DNA of 64,000 nucleotides from Branchiostoma floridae (taxonomy: Eukaryota > Chordata > Leptocardii > Amphioxiformes > Branchiostomatidae): positions 5,703,839 to 5,767,838 of the forward strand of contig NC_049992.1 of NCBI RefSeq assembly GCF_000003815.2, written 5' to 3'. The notes beneath the pieces were generated by a model. It saw only the letters and a program-made list of their open reading frames with translations, did no database searches and was not told the origin of the DNA. The position numbers and the translations under genes were made by a program. Numbering within the stretch: position 1 is the first letter of the stretch; every line of letters starts with the position of its first letter. Below, piece by piece: positions 10,789 to 22,837 of this stretch.

Positions 10789-11759
10789 CTTCAGTGAAAC
10801 TTTAGATTTTCCTGACTCTTGACTATTCAAGTATCTGAAGAGGGAAAATGTATTTCTTCTTTAAGTAATATGGACTGAGTCCCATGTGTGTACTTAGGTT
10901 GTGTGTACTCTTGTAAGGAACTTGTAGAACTGCTCAAATAGACATATTGTAGATACGGTGGTTGGTAAGATTGCTAGCTACATCATCGACATTGTTCGAT
11001 GAGCATTAATGATAAGTAGCTGTAAAGGTACGTTTGCGTTGGGTGCAAGATATGTAATTTGGAAATCATTCAAAACAACATATATAAGTCGAAATTGTAA
11101 AATGTTATTTTGCGGGTGTTGGCAATAGTTCAACTGGTATTTGTCTGTTTTTTTTTATTATATTGTATATGCAACTGTAACAATAACTAACAATAGTGAC
11201 GAGTGGAATCTGATCTGCTTAAACAAAAACAGAAAGTTTTAAGAAATAATACTGAATGAAAGTCTCAACATATGTGCATATTTTAAGTTTAAGGAAGCGA
11301 TTCCCCAGGTCTAACTCTGTGTGACAGTTGATAGTCATACAGCGTGAGAGCGGTCGTATATCACCACGTACTGTCGCCATCGTGAATGATCGCACTCTTT
11401 ATCGGAAATGAATACGCTGCAAATTTGAGGTATATTAGTTTTGGAAACACATCTGTGTAAATTAGCCATGCCTGAGTACTCCACAGAAACAGATACACAT
11501 CTAGACGTGGTAATTAATGATCACTGGGGTTTGTCACGGAGTGCATAATATATATACCGCTGGTTTCGCACTGGCTGTGTTCTAGTGGCGTCTAATGCTT
11601 TCCGTTAAGACTAGCACAGTCTTTCAGAATTTCAGTAACGATGCATTATAGCAATACCACTTCGAAGGAGACACCAGGCAAAGATATGTCACTACACTTA
11701 GATACCTACCCACTGTTTATAGGTAACGCCCTGCTAACGTTCTTAAAATCCTTTACTAA
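10789..11759. other. gene-free stretch
   Basis: AT-rich, nothing recognised. Confidence 0.5.
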
Positions 11760-12289
11760 AGCCCCATTCACACGAGAGCAAGAATCAGTCGGACTGACGT
11801 CGGAATGAAAGTTATTTTCTATACATATAGCTATTCCTGGCAATTGTAGTGTGTTCCAGAAATTCTCACTGCATTCCAGCTATTTGTTCCCGTTCTTTTG
11901 GCTGGCCCGAAAGTATTTGAGACGTTAAAAACTGTCGAGGTGCATTTAAAATGGAGAGATATGGCATTCAATGTAGATTCTATGTGTATTCTAACTATTC
12001 TAGCTGCAGCATGACCGCATTCTACGGCATTCCAACATTATTCGAAACATTCTTATGTCATTCGATGGAGAACCGAAACGTCAAGCCACTTCAAATCCTG
12101 CCCGAATGTGGCCAAAAGAAAAAACTTTTCATTCCGACGGCATTTGGGCTCATCCCTTCTCGTGTGAAGGGGATATAAAGTCCATTTGGAATTCCCACTC
12201 GGAATGGCCCCGAATGCGGCACGACAGATACTTCATTCCGACTGGTTCTGCTTGATTCCTGCTAATTCGGTTTCAGTGTGAATGTCCTA
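11760..12289. mobile_element. Family C MITE with ATTCACAC ends
   Basis: Perfect TAA duplications at 11757-11759 and 12290-12292. Left end AGCCCCATTCACACGAGAGC, continuing to CAGTCGGAATGAAAGT-like sequence. The right end is the imperfect inverse (ACTTCATTCCGACTGG ... GTGTGAATGTCCTA). Length is 530 bp, with no coding capacity; the two short frames inside read through terminal repeats. The TAA target and CAC-containing ends suggest a PIF/Harbinger-type non-autonomous element. Confidence 0.75.
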
Positions 12290-12474
12290 TAAGAATCATG
12301 ACCCGAACGTTGTACTTCGCACTTCTGTTCGTCCATTCCTCATCTTGAAACGGCGTCAGCAATAAGTAGATGGGCGTCAGACGTGGCTCGGCAGAGTTAG
12401 AGAAAAATCACACACTATTTCCTCCCTCCGTGCACGGGTCATTACCGTAATAGGCCCCATACCTCACCACTTCC

Positions 12475-12496
12475 CTGGTGCCTCAACAGGCACCAG
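12475..12496. repeat. Perfect 9-bp hairpin
   Basis: CTGGTGCCT, loop CAAC, AGGCACCAG. It is isolated in a GC-richer patch (12420-12520), with no adjacent gene. It does not match the histone mRNA stem-loop. Confidence 0.6.
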
Positions 12497-12788
12497 AGAC
12501 GGGCCGGGAGTTTAAACATCTTTAGGTTTACGGCTGCTGATTCCATAGATTAGATTTGAGATAAGTTAGAGTACACAGTCACCTTCGCAGCAATACATGT
12601 TTATGTTAAGCTTGCAAATGTCCGAGGTTTCCTAGATAATATACTAGCTATGCATAATGTACGTATTTCTTAGTTCTAGACCGTACGTTTCGACGTTAAC
12701 TAAGATTGAACCAAAATCAGAACCGTATTTCCTTCGTTTACAAACATTTCTAAGATCTGATTTCGTATCCGGAATGGATAAAATTTGA

Positions 12789-12810
12789 TGTTTTTTTTTT
12801 TTTTTTTTCA
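12789..12810. repeat. Poly(T) run
   Basis: About 20 consecutive T. It could be the poly(A) tail of a minus-strand retro-insert, but no retrotransposon body is recognisable beside it. Confidence 0.7.
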
Positions 12811-13789
12811 TTTTAAGTTCTTGGAAACTTTTAGTCTTTCAGATGAGCGTTGATCGTTCTAGGCAGCTGACCAAGTCAATATATCATAGTATATTTCATC
12901 TATTGTGATGATTAACAAACATGGTATCAACGACAAATGGGACTGCTCAAATCTTATCATACTATTAGAAACTTTTGATAAATGACATCATGAAAACTTT
13001 TCATTGGAGAATTTGAAGACTTAATCCCTTCATGGACACAAGTAAAATAACTCATCGGCTTGAATAGGCTAGGGAACAATTAATGTGAAGCTGAACCATA
13101 CTTAATGAATGTGACAATGGTACGTTAGGGCATTTCTAGCCGGCACAAGTACACTTAATGGAACCATAAGGGATATCGTTATTGCTACACCATGTGCAGG
13201 TTGTCTTGGTTTTACACTGTGGGAATCACGCCAACGACAGCTATTCTTTTCCTCAATAACAAAAAAAAAAGCATTTCTAAAGAGAGTTCCAATAGATTAG
13301 TTCATAAGTCAATGTTATATCGCACCCCTCGTTACCTTAAGGTTCTAACTGCTTTGAATTGTATCTTCTGTAAAGTTACGTCTCTTGCAAACCTACATTC
13401 CAGAAGCATTCTCTATAATACAATACGGAATAGGCATTCTCAATACGGAATAGCAAGAACTGTAGGTATTTTCGTGACAAAGCCGAAAACACATTGTTTC
13501 TAACATCTTCCTGAGCTCGTTTCACGCAAACTGCAGCGAAATGTAATGTTAACCCCATTATCTTAGATTACGGACATTGCTTGTAACATTCAAAAATATT
13601 ACATGCCGCTGAATCACTAGAAAATGGAAGAAATTTAACGATATATGGGCTACATGGTACTATAAGGGAAATGTAAACTTTATCCCTGGGCTTTCCCTTT
13701 GCCATGAACAAGGCTACTAATAGTTGAACCATAGCTGTTGGGCACGGCACGGATAGACCTAATTCTATTCATCTGAGGCTTTAAGCATG

Positions 13790-14100
13790 ATTTACGTGTG
13801 AGCAGACGACCGAGTATACGGCCTGTGAGACTGGTCGCACACCAGGCATCCACAGAGGTCATGGCGGAGCTGATTTGATCTATTCATTTTTACATTATTG
13901 CCATTTTCCCATTACTGCGTGCCGAGTGTCTCCAGAAACTGAGGGGAAATTTACGTTTATGGTAGCACGGTCCACTCGAACGTGATCGGCAGACGGCCCC
14001 CCTTTTACCCGAAAGACATTACTTCCGCGCCCGGGAAGCGAGATATGGAGAATTAATGAGGTGTTAAAATAGGACTTCTGTTTTATTGTCATTATGTGGA
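13790..14100. promoter_or_regulatory. Possible cis-regulatory block
   Basis: More GC/CpG-rich than its surroundings, with several developmental factor consensus sites close together: GTTTATGG (Hox/Cdx-like), ATTAATGAGG (homeodomain) and AGGTGTTA (T-box-like). Open frames on the minus strand here show no family resemblance. Regulatory function is inference from motif density only. Confidence 0.2.
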
Positions 14101-14802
14101 GGTCCGTCTTGGGAAAGTTTTTTTTTCAAAACTTTTCGTGAACACGTACGACGCTGTGTACAAGGACTGTACGTAACAGGTGACAGTAACAGGTACAGGT
14201 GAAGGAATTTGCTCAATGTACGCGTAGAGTACGTCAGTAATGGTTGTACGTTACATGATTTGGTACTTGGGTTAATGACCTGTCCCGAGGTGTATATGGT
14301 GTCATAACGCCTGGTCCTTTGCTATAACCATCGAATTAAACCACCGAATGACAACCTGATGAAACTATTTAAGGAAGAGACAGAGTTGTTAATATTGCTT
14401 AGTGTAACCCAACAAGATTTCTTTCCTTTGGGTACTAATTACTTACAGTGACTCCACCGAGAGAAGTCAATTACTGCGACGTGGCAAGAATTTCATGTTA
14501 ATGTTTGTCGTAATGGCCTTTTCATCTACCTAGAATTCGGCATTTATCACTGCTTGCCTGTTTGTCTATAACGAATGCGAAATGGTCCGATTATATATTG
14601 CTAAGCGACAATATGTCTCCATAGTCTCGCGAGGCTACAGAATGGCGAATGTTGGTGTCGGGATCATCCATTCGCACAGCTACCTTCTCCCATGTAGCTA
14701 TGCATGAAACATAGGCACTAATATCTGTTAGGGCATTGCCTATATTTTCGTAAAATATACGGAAAAGTTTGTGTATTTGTGTTTGGCCTATCAAAACCGG
14801 TG

Positions 14803-15060
14803 CAATGGCCGAGTGGAGGGGGGGGGGAGCGTTCGCCTTGCATTCGTAGGTCGTGAGTTTTCTCCCAGGCTGAATCATACCAAAGATGTTAAGAATGGGA
14901 CATGCTGCTCTCTCTGATTATCACTCAAAGTATGGGGGTTAAATACACATCACTACCAGTGATCCAGTCCCATGCTGTAGTGAATTGCACAAATGTGTGG
15001 CCAAAGGGCTATAGAGATGGAGATGGGCGCCACCATTAAGCATCTGCACCCTTAAGCAAC
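14803..15060 (+). mobile_element. tRNA-derived SINE, third type
   Basis: An A-box-like TGGCCGAGTGG at 14808-14818 runs into a G10 tract (14818-14827). GAGCGTTCGCCTTGCATTCG and a B-box-like GGTCGTGAGTTTTCTCC follow near 14850-14866. The body continues GCTGAATCATACCAAAGA and ends near 15060. A fragment of the same family is at 43262-43345. Confidence 0.65.
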
Positions 15061-16681
15061 TTTAATTGTCAAGACTGAATAAAACACCCGATACTTAAGG
15101 ATCTATGATACTAATGCAGGAATCGTGGCATCCTACTGCCACTGGAATCCTACGATTCACACACAGACTGTCGGGAAGGTTTCCAGCTGCTAATAGGCAT
15201 GCTGTCGAAGCGTCGAAGAAATACTAGCATTGAAGATACACGACTAGGCTGATAACCCCACAAAGCCAGACATGGTACGCCTCCCCGGTGAGCCTTATCT
15301 GACAGGCTCTGTCCTTGAGTGTAAGGCGACCGCGCAGGGCACTCCCAATGGGAACACCCGGCATGAATAGGTGATACTCGAAGCCGTTTATTTCAAATTT
15401 TTCAACCCACAGGTATTGATTTTTGCAGCGATGTTGATAGTAGATACGGTAAGGATAATATCCCAAGTATCGGAGGGGTAAGGTGCAAGCTTTTACTTTA
15501 TGAAATATTTGTGGTTAAAAAAAACCATACCGACATATAATAGACTTGCTGTGTCATTGATTGTAAAACATCCAAACTATACACCAGAATTTATGACGAA
15601 GACCTTGCAGCCAATTCTTCACTACACCAAAAAAAATGATTTTAACTCTGCTTACGTGAACATGGTGATAAAAATTTTTGTTTCCTGACGAACATTTACT
15701 ACACTTTTCTTACTTAAAGTGGGTACCAGGTTCTTCCAGTGTCTTCTGAGTAAAGGATATTTCGTTGATATGAAAAATAAACAATACATGGTCGACCGGT
15801 CCGTACCAACGAATTTGTATTTGTTTTTGAAGTGGTTGGTGTACGAATGATGAGGATGGTGGTGTCAGGGTCACTAACGAAAGACACCGGATGGCTGTCT
15901 GAAACATTTGATTGTATCAAAAATTCATATCCAGTTACTTGCGTAACTGCTTTTTGAGTGTCCGTACTGGTTTAGAGGGTCATTAAACCTATCCAATTTA
16001 TAGTGATTAGCCGGTTTTGGAACTGTACTCCTGGAATATGCGTCAGGCTCTCTGGAGACTGTCAAGGACTGGTTTTGTACGGAATGTATCACCTAATCTA
16101 TAAGCAGTAGACTACAATAAAAGTGGAAGCCGAAAACGAATGGTTTGTTGAAGGCAGTTAATATTCTATCCAAGGACGCGTGAGATGAGGCACATGTTCG
16201 GAATAAAATTTCACATTCAAGAGCAGCAACTATTTAACAACGGTCGTTGCACACAGCCAGGAGATATTTACATGCTAGCACTTCGGTGCACATTTTGCTC
16301 TCCTTTTTTTTTAATTCCATCTTAACTATCTCCAGATTGGGCCAAATGTATGCATCTCACTCTGCCAACTTTTAGCTGTAGCAATGTACCCACAGGTCTA
16401 ATAGACGGTACGAGGAAGTCACCCTGAAAATTTGGCACACTCTCACATGACCCACAGAGTTTTACAGAGGTCACACTACTGGAGACTCAGACCCTTGACT
16501 CGTATATACCGATGCACTTATTTCCGCTGTAAAGCAGCTTCGCCCACATTGGCAACAGGCCCAGCGCTGTGATGTTCTTCTTTCATGCTTTTGCTCCTAA
16601 AGGGCATAGAAACGTACAGTCAGCTTGTCTACATAGATCCAAATGATAACTTTTCCATCTTTTTGTCATGCAAGCCTTGGC
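15061..16681. other. stretch without a firm gene
   Basis: Only the weak minus-strand frame at 15224-15466 (discussed under findings) breaks an otherwise featureless AT-rich stretch. Confidence 0.45.
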
Positions 16682-16926
16682 GGTGGTATCTCACTTCACT
16701 TGGGGCACCGGCCGGCACTGCGGGGTTGGAAATATTACTCAACAAATTACAGAGATAAAGAACGAATTTCATTACGTTTTTTTGTCTTCTAAGTCATATT
16801 TCTAGATATTACGCAATATATAATACTATAAATCATACAAAAAATCGGCGAACATAAGACAACAGTGTCACACTGAACGAGCCCCGCAGTGCCGCACTGG
16901 TGCACCAAGTGCAGTGAGATACCACC
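16682..16926 (-). mobile_element. Family A MITE, copy 4
   Basis: GGTGGTATCTCACTTCACTT at the left and GTGCAGTGAGATACCACC at the right. The inner ends carry GGCACTGCGGGGTT and AACGAGCCCCGCAGTGCC. The core holds CAACAAATTACAGAGATAAA and TTACGTTTTTTTGTCTTC. Confidence 0.9.
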
Positions 16927-17601
16927 TTTAGTTGACTGTCACACGAAGTTGCCCTACTCTATTTTACACTTGCTTCAAGGTGGCGGTACTTATTCCCTAA
17001 TTGATCTGGTATTCAATCACAGTGCCTTTGCTGCTGTTTTGGCCAGATCAATGTTATCTCGTTGCTCGTGCTACTCGTCTCTTATCTCTCCCTTTGTCTA
17101 TACTGTCTTGCTTAAACCCCCGATACAATGACGTCCTTCTAAATGCCATTCGATCCAATCTTACCAGTGTTCGGGGCTACTGGGTGTAAAAAAAGGGAGC
17201 TGACATTTGTTTCAGATAAAATCCATGTCAAAAACTAAATGATACAGACGACATCGGCAGGTGTCATAGTCCTCTGGTTGTCCACGCGATCTAGTTATGT
17301 ATAAGCCTGCCTTTCTCAACTAGGCCTCCTGCTGTTTGTGGTAGATATCAAAGGGTTCTTCGTAATCATTTTGGCCCGATCGGTTTATTGATTCACTACT
17401 TTATCATGCTATTTGCTGCCACGGACTTCATTTCCATGCACGGTTGGTTCAAAGGCATGCTCACCTTATAAGGCAAGGCCGAAGGAGAAGGAACATCCTT
17501 GAGCTTTCAATACAGCATTGATTGAAAGAAAAATGACGACATTAGTGTTTGTAGACCTGGAATTTATAGCGGCTGCAATAGGCTGAATGTACCTAACGAA
17601 A

Positions 17602-17835
17602 GGTGGCATCACACTGCAATTGTGGCACCGGTGCGGTACTGCGGGGTTCGAGCGATTAGTCAAATAAATCAAATCAAAGACTCAACGAATTTCAGAGATA
17701 AACAAACAGATTTTCTTACGTTTTGTGTATTTTGTTAGACGTATTTTAAACTATCAGCGAAAATAACATAACAGAGCCGCAGTGAACGAACCCCGTAGTG
17801 TCGCACTGGTGCCCCAAGTGCAGTGAGATGCCACC
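17602..17835 (-). mobile_element. Family A MITE, copy 5
   Basis: GGTGGCATCACACTGCAATT at the left, GTGCAGTGAGATGCCACC at the right. The core includes CAACGAATTTCAGAGATAAA. Confidence 0.88.
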
Positions 17836-18854
17836 TTAACACACCTTTATATATTTCATATGACGTCCTGTTTGCGGGGATCCATCAATGATCCATTAAA
17901 CCATTTGATGTTGTTTTCTATCCCCCAAGAGGCTTCCTGTTGACAGATAAAGCGTTTGGCTGAAACATGTTCCGAGATTTGAGTCGATAACGACTAGATA
18001 AATGCAACATGACATAATAGGGAGAAGGTTGGGCGCCTGTCTCAAGTACAATAGGTTCAGAATGGCTGTGAGTCAGGGCTCTGGGATTTGTGGACACAAA
18101 TTCAAACAGCGTTCTTTGCAGATGACTTCCACTATATATTTATCTATAATAGAGTACACTGGATAGAATGTACTTCTTTTATTTATACAGTAGCTGAGTG
18201 AGTTAGTAAGATGAAGCTATGCTACATTTTAATGCAATGGTCACAGAATCTTTTTACGATTCTTCATTCGATACCATCTCTAAAACATTTTGTTCACCTG
18301 ATACCATAACATCTCCACTATAACAGAAAAGCGAGGAGAAGTTGAATTTATCCAGCAATAGTCTCATTTTGTATCTGTAAACTGTATCTTTTCAGCAAGT
18401 CTTGTTGTGACCTGTACTTAGCCCGGTGTGGCAAAAATGCGCAATAAAGTTCTTAGTTCAAAATAACGCAAGGTATTGGAAAACAAATAAATATCTGTAG
18501 ATTTATTTCTACTATTTTCACAAAATATGATATCTAAATCAATATGATATATCCTTTCAAAAGAAAATGTTTAGCATGCCGCTAGACAGACCTAGATAAC
18601 GTGACAGGACAGCTCAAGTAATTATAGTATAAGGGTACGTGCTTCCGGAAATGACGGTAAATGGCAGACATGTTGGGTTATTAATTATGAATGAATCCAT
18701 TTGATCCACACCCTGTATTGCCGTCCGTACGTCCTGTCTTCCCAAGCGATTGGGCGGGGACATCTTTGTACTTTTCTTATTCATGTATCTTTTAAAAGGA
18801 TAAGGCAGCACCGCTGACAATCAGTCAAGGGAACATCTACCAATATATCTAGAT
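17836..18854. other. gene-free stretch
   Basis: AT-rich. AATGCGCAATAAAGTTCT near 18440 resembles the retrotransposon tail motif but is too short to call. Confidence 0.5.
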
Positions 18855-19086
18855 GTGGTATCTTACTACATTTGGGGCACTGGGGCGGCACTGCGGGGTT
18901 CGTTCACTGTGGCCTTGTTTTATTCACCGATTCTCTTACCATTTACATATTGCGTAATACGTATGACTTAGAAGACAACAAAATACAAAAACGTACGAAA
19001 GTGCGTTCTTTATCTCTTAAAATTGTTGGGTAATCTTTCGAACCCGCAGTACCGCACCGGTGCACCGAGTGCAGTGAGATACCATC
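18855..19086 (+). mobile_element. Family A MITE, copy 6
   Basis: GTGGTATCTTACTACATTTG at the left, GTGCAGTGAGATACCATC at the right. The core holds GACTTAGAAGACAACAAAAT and GTTCTTTATCTCTTAAAATT. Confidence 0.85.
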
Positions 19087-19149
19087 TTAATGAATGCAGG
19101 TACATTTGGCTAGGGACCAATATGCGTGTTGGAATGTCTATGGAAAACA

Positions 19150-19405
19150 AACAGTTACGAAATATCTGTTTGGCCGAAAAAGGCAAAGGGATCTATTACT
19201 TGTTGATGTAAGATGTTTTTTGTTCCAATTATGAGCTTCAGTATCTAAAGGTGTTATCTTACTGCACTTGGGGCACCGGTGCGACACTGCGGGGTTTGTA
19301 GATGTCTCAACGAATAGTTACGAAATATCTGTTTGGCCGTAGAAGACGAACGTTTTTTTTTTTACTTGTTGGTGTTGTCTTTTTTTATGGGTCTCAGTAT
19401 TTTAC
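19150..19405 (+). repeat. Local duplication containing a truncated family A end
   Basis: AGTTACGAAATATCTGTTTG with roughly 80 following bases (19153-19247) recurs at 19318-19405. Between them, 19249-19313 is only the left terminal repeat of a family A element (GGTGTTATCTTACTGCACTT to CGGGGTTTGTAGATGTCTCA), without core or right end. A duplication that cut through a MITE would explain this. Confidence 0.6.
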
Positions 19406-22199
19406 TTGCATAAAGAATGTTGACGGCATTTTGATAAGGGAAGTAGACTCTTAACGTAATTCAATGAGGATGATAAATAATGTAAATTTTACAATCACAA
19501 GACGTGGTTATGGATACCGTCTGCGATCTTGCAATAATACATAATTCAGCTTAGAATAAATCAAGAATGATACTGTACCAATTGCTATGTTAGAAAAAAT
19601 GAGAAAATTAAGTGACACTGTACAATGTACAATATAGTTCTTTGAAGTAGCATGTGAATGTACCATTCTATTTTTTTTTTTATGTATCCATAAATTTGAT
19701 TTTTTAATGGCACAAAAATAACCTCTTAAGCTATTGATATGATCTTAGGTGATGTATAACTCAGTACGAACGCGTGTATAAGCCGTGAGAAACGTATTTT
19801 GTTCCAAAACTTATATTTCTCTTTGATACATTCGAGCAGGCGGCTTGCTAATGGTTGCCCCGTAACGTACCTCAACTTCAATACGAGTTGACATTAGAAC
19901 CATGAGTAATAGGTTACTGGTATGAAGTAACTGTTATATCCAATCCTATTGATCTATGTTGTATCATTTTGCACGACCCGATTTGTTAGGAACGTGTTTT
20001 AACGATTTCTGTCCATTTGATCTATACCCTGCACCGGCTGTTCAAGGGTAATGTATTCAATATACCAGAGTAAGTGGTGATTTTTCAGCTGGTAGCTACT
20101 TGATTTTGGCCCCATAAGCTTCAGTTTCTCTTATGTGCGAAATGTGAAATGGCAATCTTGTCAGAAATGTATAAAGCACAAGTAGAAAATTCAAACCTTA
20201 TGAGTTCCAAAAGGGAAACAAAGAAGATAGGGCTGAAAAATTCCATACGGAAACGTAAATGCTAGCTTTATTGACGCGACAAATAGTACTGTGACTTTTG
20301 CATGGTCAACTATGAACTACAGAAAAGGAATACAGAATAGATCTTAAAGATCTACTAATTAAACAATATAGGATAATAAAAATCTACTAATTTAACAATA
20401 TAGGATAACAAAATTCTACGAATTCAACAGCATAGGATACACGTATAACTCATCACACATATCGCATATTTGGCTTAGAAATTAAACAAAAATGTTTGGA
20501 ATGAACATAAATCACTGTGAAATACAACAGATAAATAATACAAGATTTAGCAAAGTTTAGTATGTGAATCATCGATAAACAGCGTAAATAACAAACTATA
20601 AACTCTTACAATTCATCCCTTGGTCTCCTACCTCTCTACACCACTTCCTGGTCACTCTTCGAAGGGAAGTGGTCATCCCTTCGGCCGGACGTGGCTCGCG
20701 GCCCTCATGACAAAGATATGCTAACTGCAGGAACCACCTTGGAATGACCGTCCCATTTCCCACCCCAGGATTGGTGAGATCGCTTTCCTCCGGAAAAGTG
20801 CCAATTATGCAAATGACGTCCGCCTTAAGTTTGTCTGAGACAGGTGTTAGGGCGTAGTTGGCTGTTAGGATTGGCTGAAGCTGCACAGAGCCGCTCACAT
20901 CCCTTAGAGACGACACAGGTAGGACTGGTTGAGACTATTTACCCTGGACAGGGGGACTGTAAAGCTCGGGGATGGGGAGATTACTTGTATTTTACTAAGT
21001 ATTTTCTTTTCAAAAGTATTTTTGAGTTTTTAGCAGTTGTATATTTACTCGATTCGACTTTTAGCCAACGTATGTTCTAAGTTGTCATTTTTTAGCTTTA
21101 TTCTTTCTAGCGCTTAAGAAGATACTGTGTGCCTTTTAATCTTTTAATGACAGTTAGTAAGTCTTTGATGTTGCGTAAAAGCGGAGCTATCATATCAGTT
21201 AATTAGCAATGCGATGATGATGATGATTGTTTCTTAGGGGTCTATGTTACGCTTTGACATATTTGTACGGATGTGGTAGACATTTGGAGATTGTGCAGCT
21301 CAGCTTTATTAGCTGCTTACTTTCCTTTTTAAGAGTTTGAATTTTGTAACGTAACGCCAAAAATCAGTTTTTCAAACAGCGCTAGCTGGATATGATTTTG
21401 GTAAAGGTCAGACGTTTCAGATAGCACCCGATACCTTTCTTCATGGACACTGAGGAAAGCTAGTTGAAGAGCAGATTTATACTACTATGAATTGATTTAC
21501 AAAGAATACAACTTTGGACAGTTCAATCGGAAACAAAAGTAAGAGAAAGGTAGATAAGTCAATTATTTATACTTCCGTTTGTTTGAGTACAAGAGTTAGT
21601 GTGTCTGGACCTTGGTGCCAAGTGTTGGAGAGTTCGATCCGTAGGATAATTTTCCTGTTGAGGTCGTGATTGCTCATTGTCTCAAATTTGGCATCAGTAT
21701 CGTACAATTACTCATAAATGGCCTCTTGAGTAACTGCTTTTTGGTGCAAATTGTTATCTCAATGTCTAACCTACATCGATAATATAATTCTCAACTACGC
21801 GGGTGTCAGCTACATGTAATAGATACTAGTATATCAGATTTGGTGAAATTCATAACTTTTCAGCCTAATGCTTCAAAGGAACACTAATTATTTTAGAATC
21901 AACTTTATCGATCAAACATAAGGCTAACCTAAGCATGAAAGTTCATCTATTTTCGTAAATTACAATATGGAGAAAAAATTTATGTAATCTAACCCAGCGA
22001 GCATTTTTCGGATAACTCCGTCAGTCTTGTTCCTGGAAAGGGTCCTTGATTAAAGATAGGTTTCTTCATAAAAGCTAACCTACTGGTAGTAAGTGTGAAT
22101 ACTTTACCAATACGTAGCAACCCACGTGTTTTTTAATCTTCCAAAGCAACGAAATGAAACTGTTAATGATGAACAATGAGGTAGGGATCTGTTGGTAAT
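19406..22199. other. stretch without a firm gene
   Basis: Apart from the minisatellite (20346-20444), mostly AT-rich. At 20596-20916 (-) a GC-richer frame of 106 residues is open but matches nothing I know. A splice-donor-like GAG/gtagga lies at its end on the minus strand. I do not call it a gene. Confidence 0.45.
20346..20444 (+). repeat. Three-unit minisatellite
   Basis: Three imperfect units of about 33 bp containing TCTACTAATTTAACAATATA and GGATAA, drifting in the third unit. Confidence 0.75.
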
Positions 22200-22837
22200 G
22201 CTCTTGAGCATGGCTGTGAGTGACAAGAAGTCTGGAAACACTCCATAAGGCCCCCTTTCCTCTAGACGGCGATCGTGCCGCGCTCTCACTGCGACCCACA
22301 AAGAATATGTGATATTGTGTAACCTTTGTTTTACAACTGGGTGTATCATACAAAACGTAAAAGTTTGACTGAGAAGGCAACAAAACACACAAAATGTAAA
22401 AAGATTCGATTCTTTTCTAAACAAATCGTTAAGTGATATGTCAAAATTTAGGTCGCAGAGAGAAAGAGCGCTGTCCTAGTTGAAAGGGGGCATAAAGTAC
22501 CCGACGTCCACTGTCGATCTAGAATCCTATCTTCATGTAAATAACCGTTACACTTACTGCCACTGTTTTAGACCAAGTTTTACTGTAAAATGACCATCAA
22601 CTCTCCTCTGCTTCGCTCCTGTTATCTATTTGGATCTGTAAGTCCCAAAGCACGTGAACACCTGCATCTGTTTAGTTTCTAATCGGTCAAAAATCCGGTC
22701 AACTGATTTTTTTCAGGTTTTGTTTTTCTGGACTGGTCCAACAAGAAAAACCGGTTTCATACGTACGCTGTTCCGGTACCCACTCGTACTCTTAAGCATG
22801 GCTGTGAGTGCCGGGGAGTCAAGAAACACTCCATAAA
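22200..22837 (+). repeat. Direct repeats of about 48 bp around a MITE insertion
   Basis: CTTGAGCATGGCTGTGAGTG through AAACACTCCATAA at 22200-22248 recurs at 22789-22837. In the first copy TAA is followed by the family B element (22249-22492). In the second the same point is uninterrupted (CTCCATAAAG), so it behaves as a paralogous empty site. Confidence 0.7.
22249..22492 (+). mobile_element. Short family B MITE, copy 3
   Basis: TAA duplications at 22246-22248 and 22493-22495. Ends GGCCCCCTTTCCTCTAGACG and the inverse of TGCCCCCTTTCAACTAGGAC. The core is ACTGAGAAGGCAACAAAACA, the family A-like core in + orientation. The two minus-strand frames of about 105 residues here are read through the element. 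Confidence 0.88.

Noticed and set aside
18425-18460. CGCAATAAAGTTCT resembling the retrotransposon tail
   Set aside because: Too short a match, with no body upstream.
20596-20916. 106-residue minus-strand frame
   Set aside because: GC-rich and open, but no domain, no credible acceptor and no partner exons.
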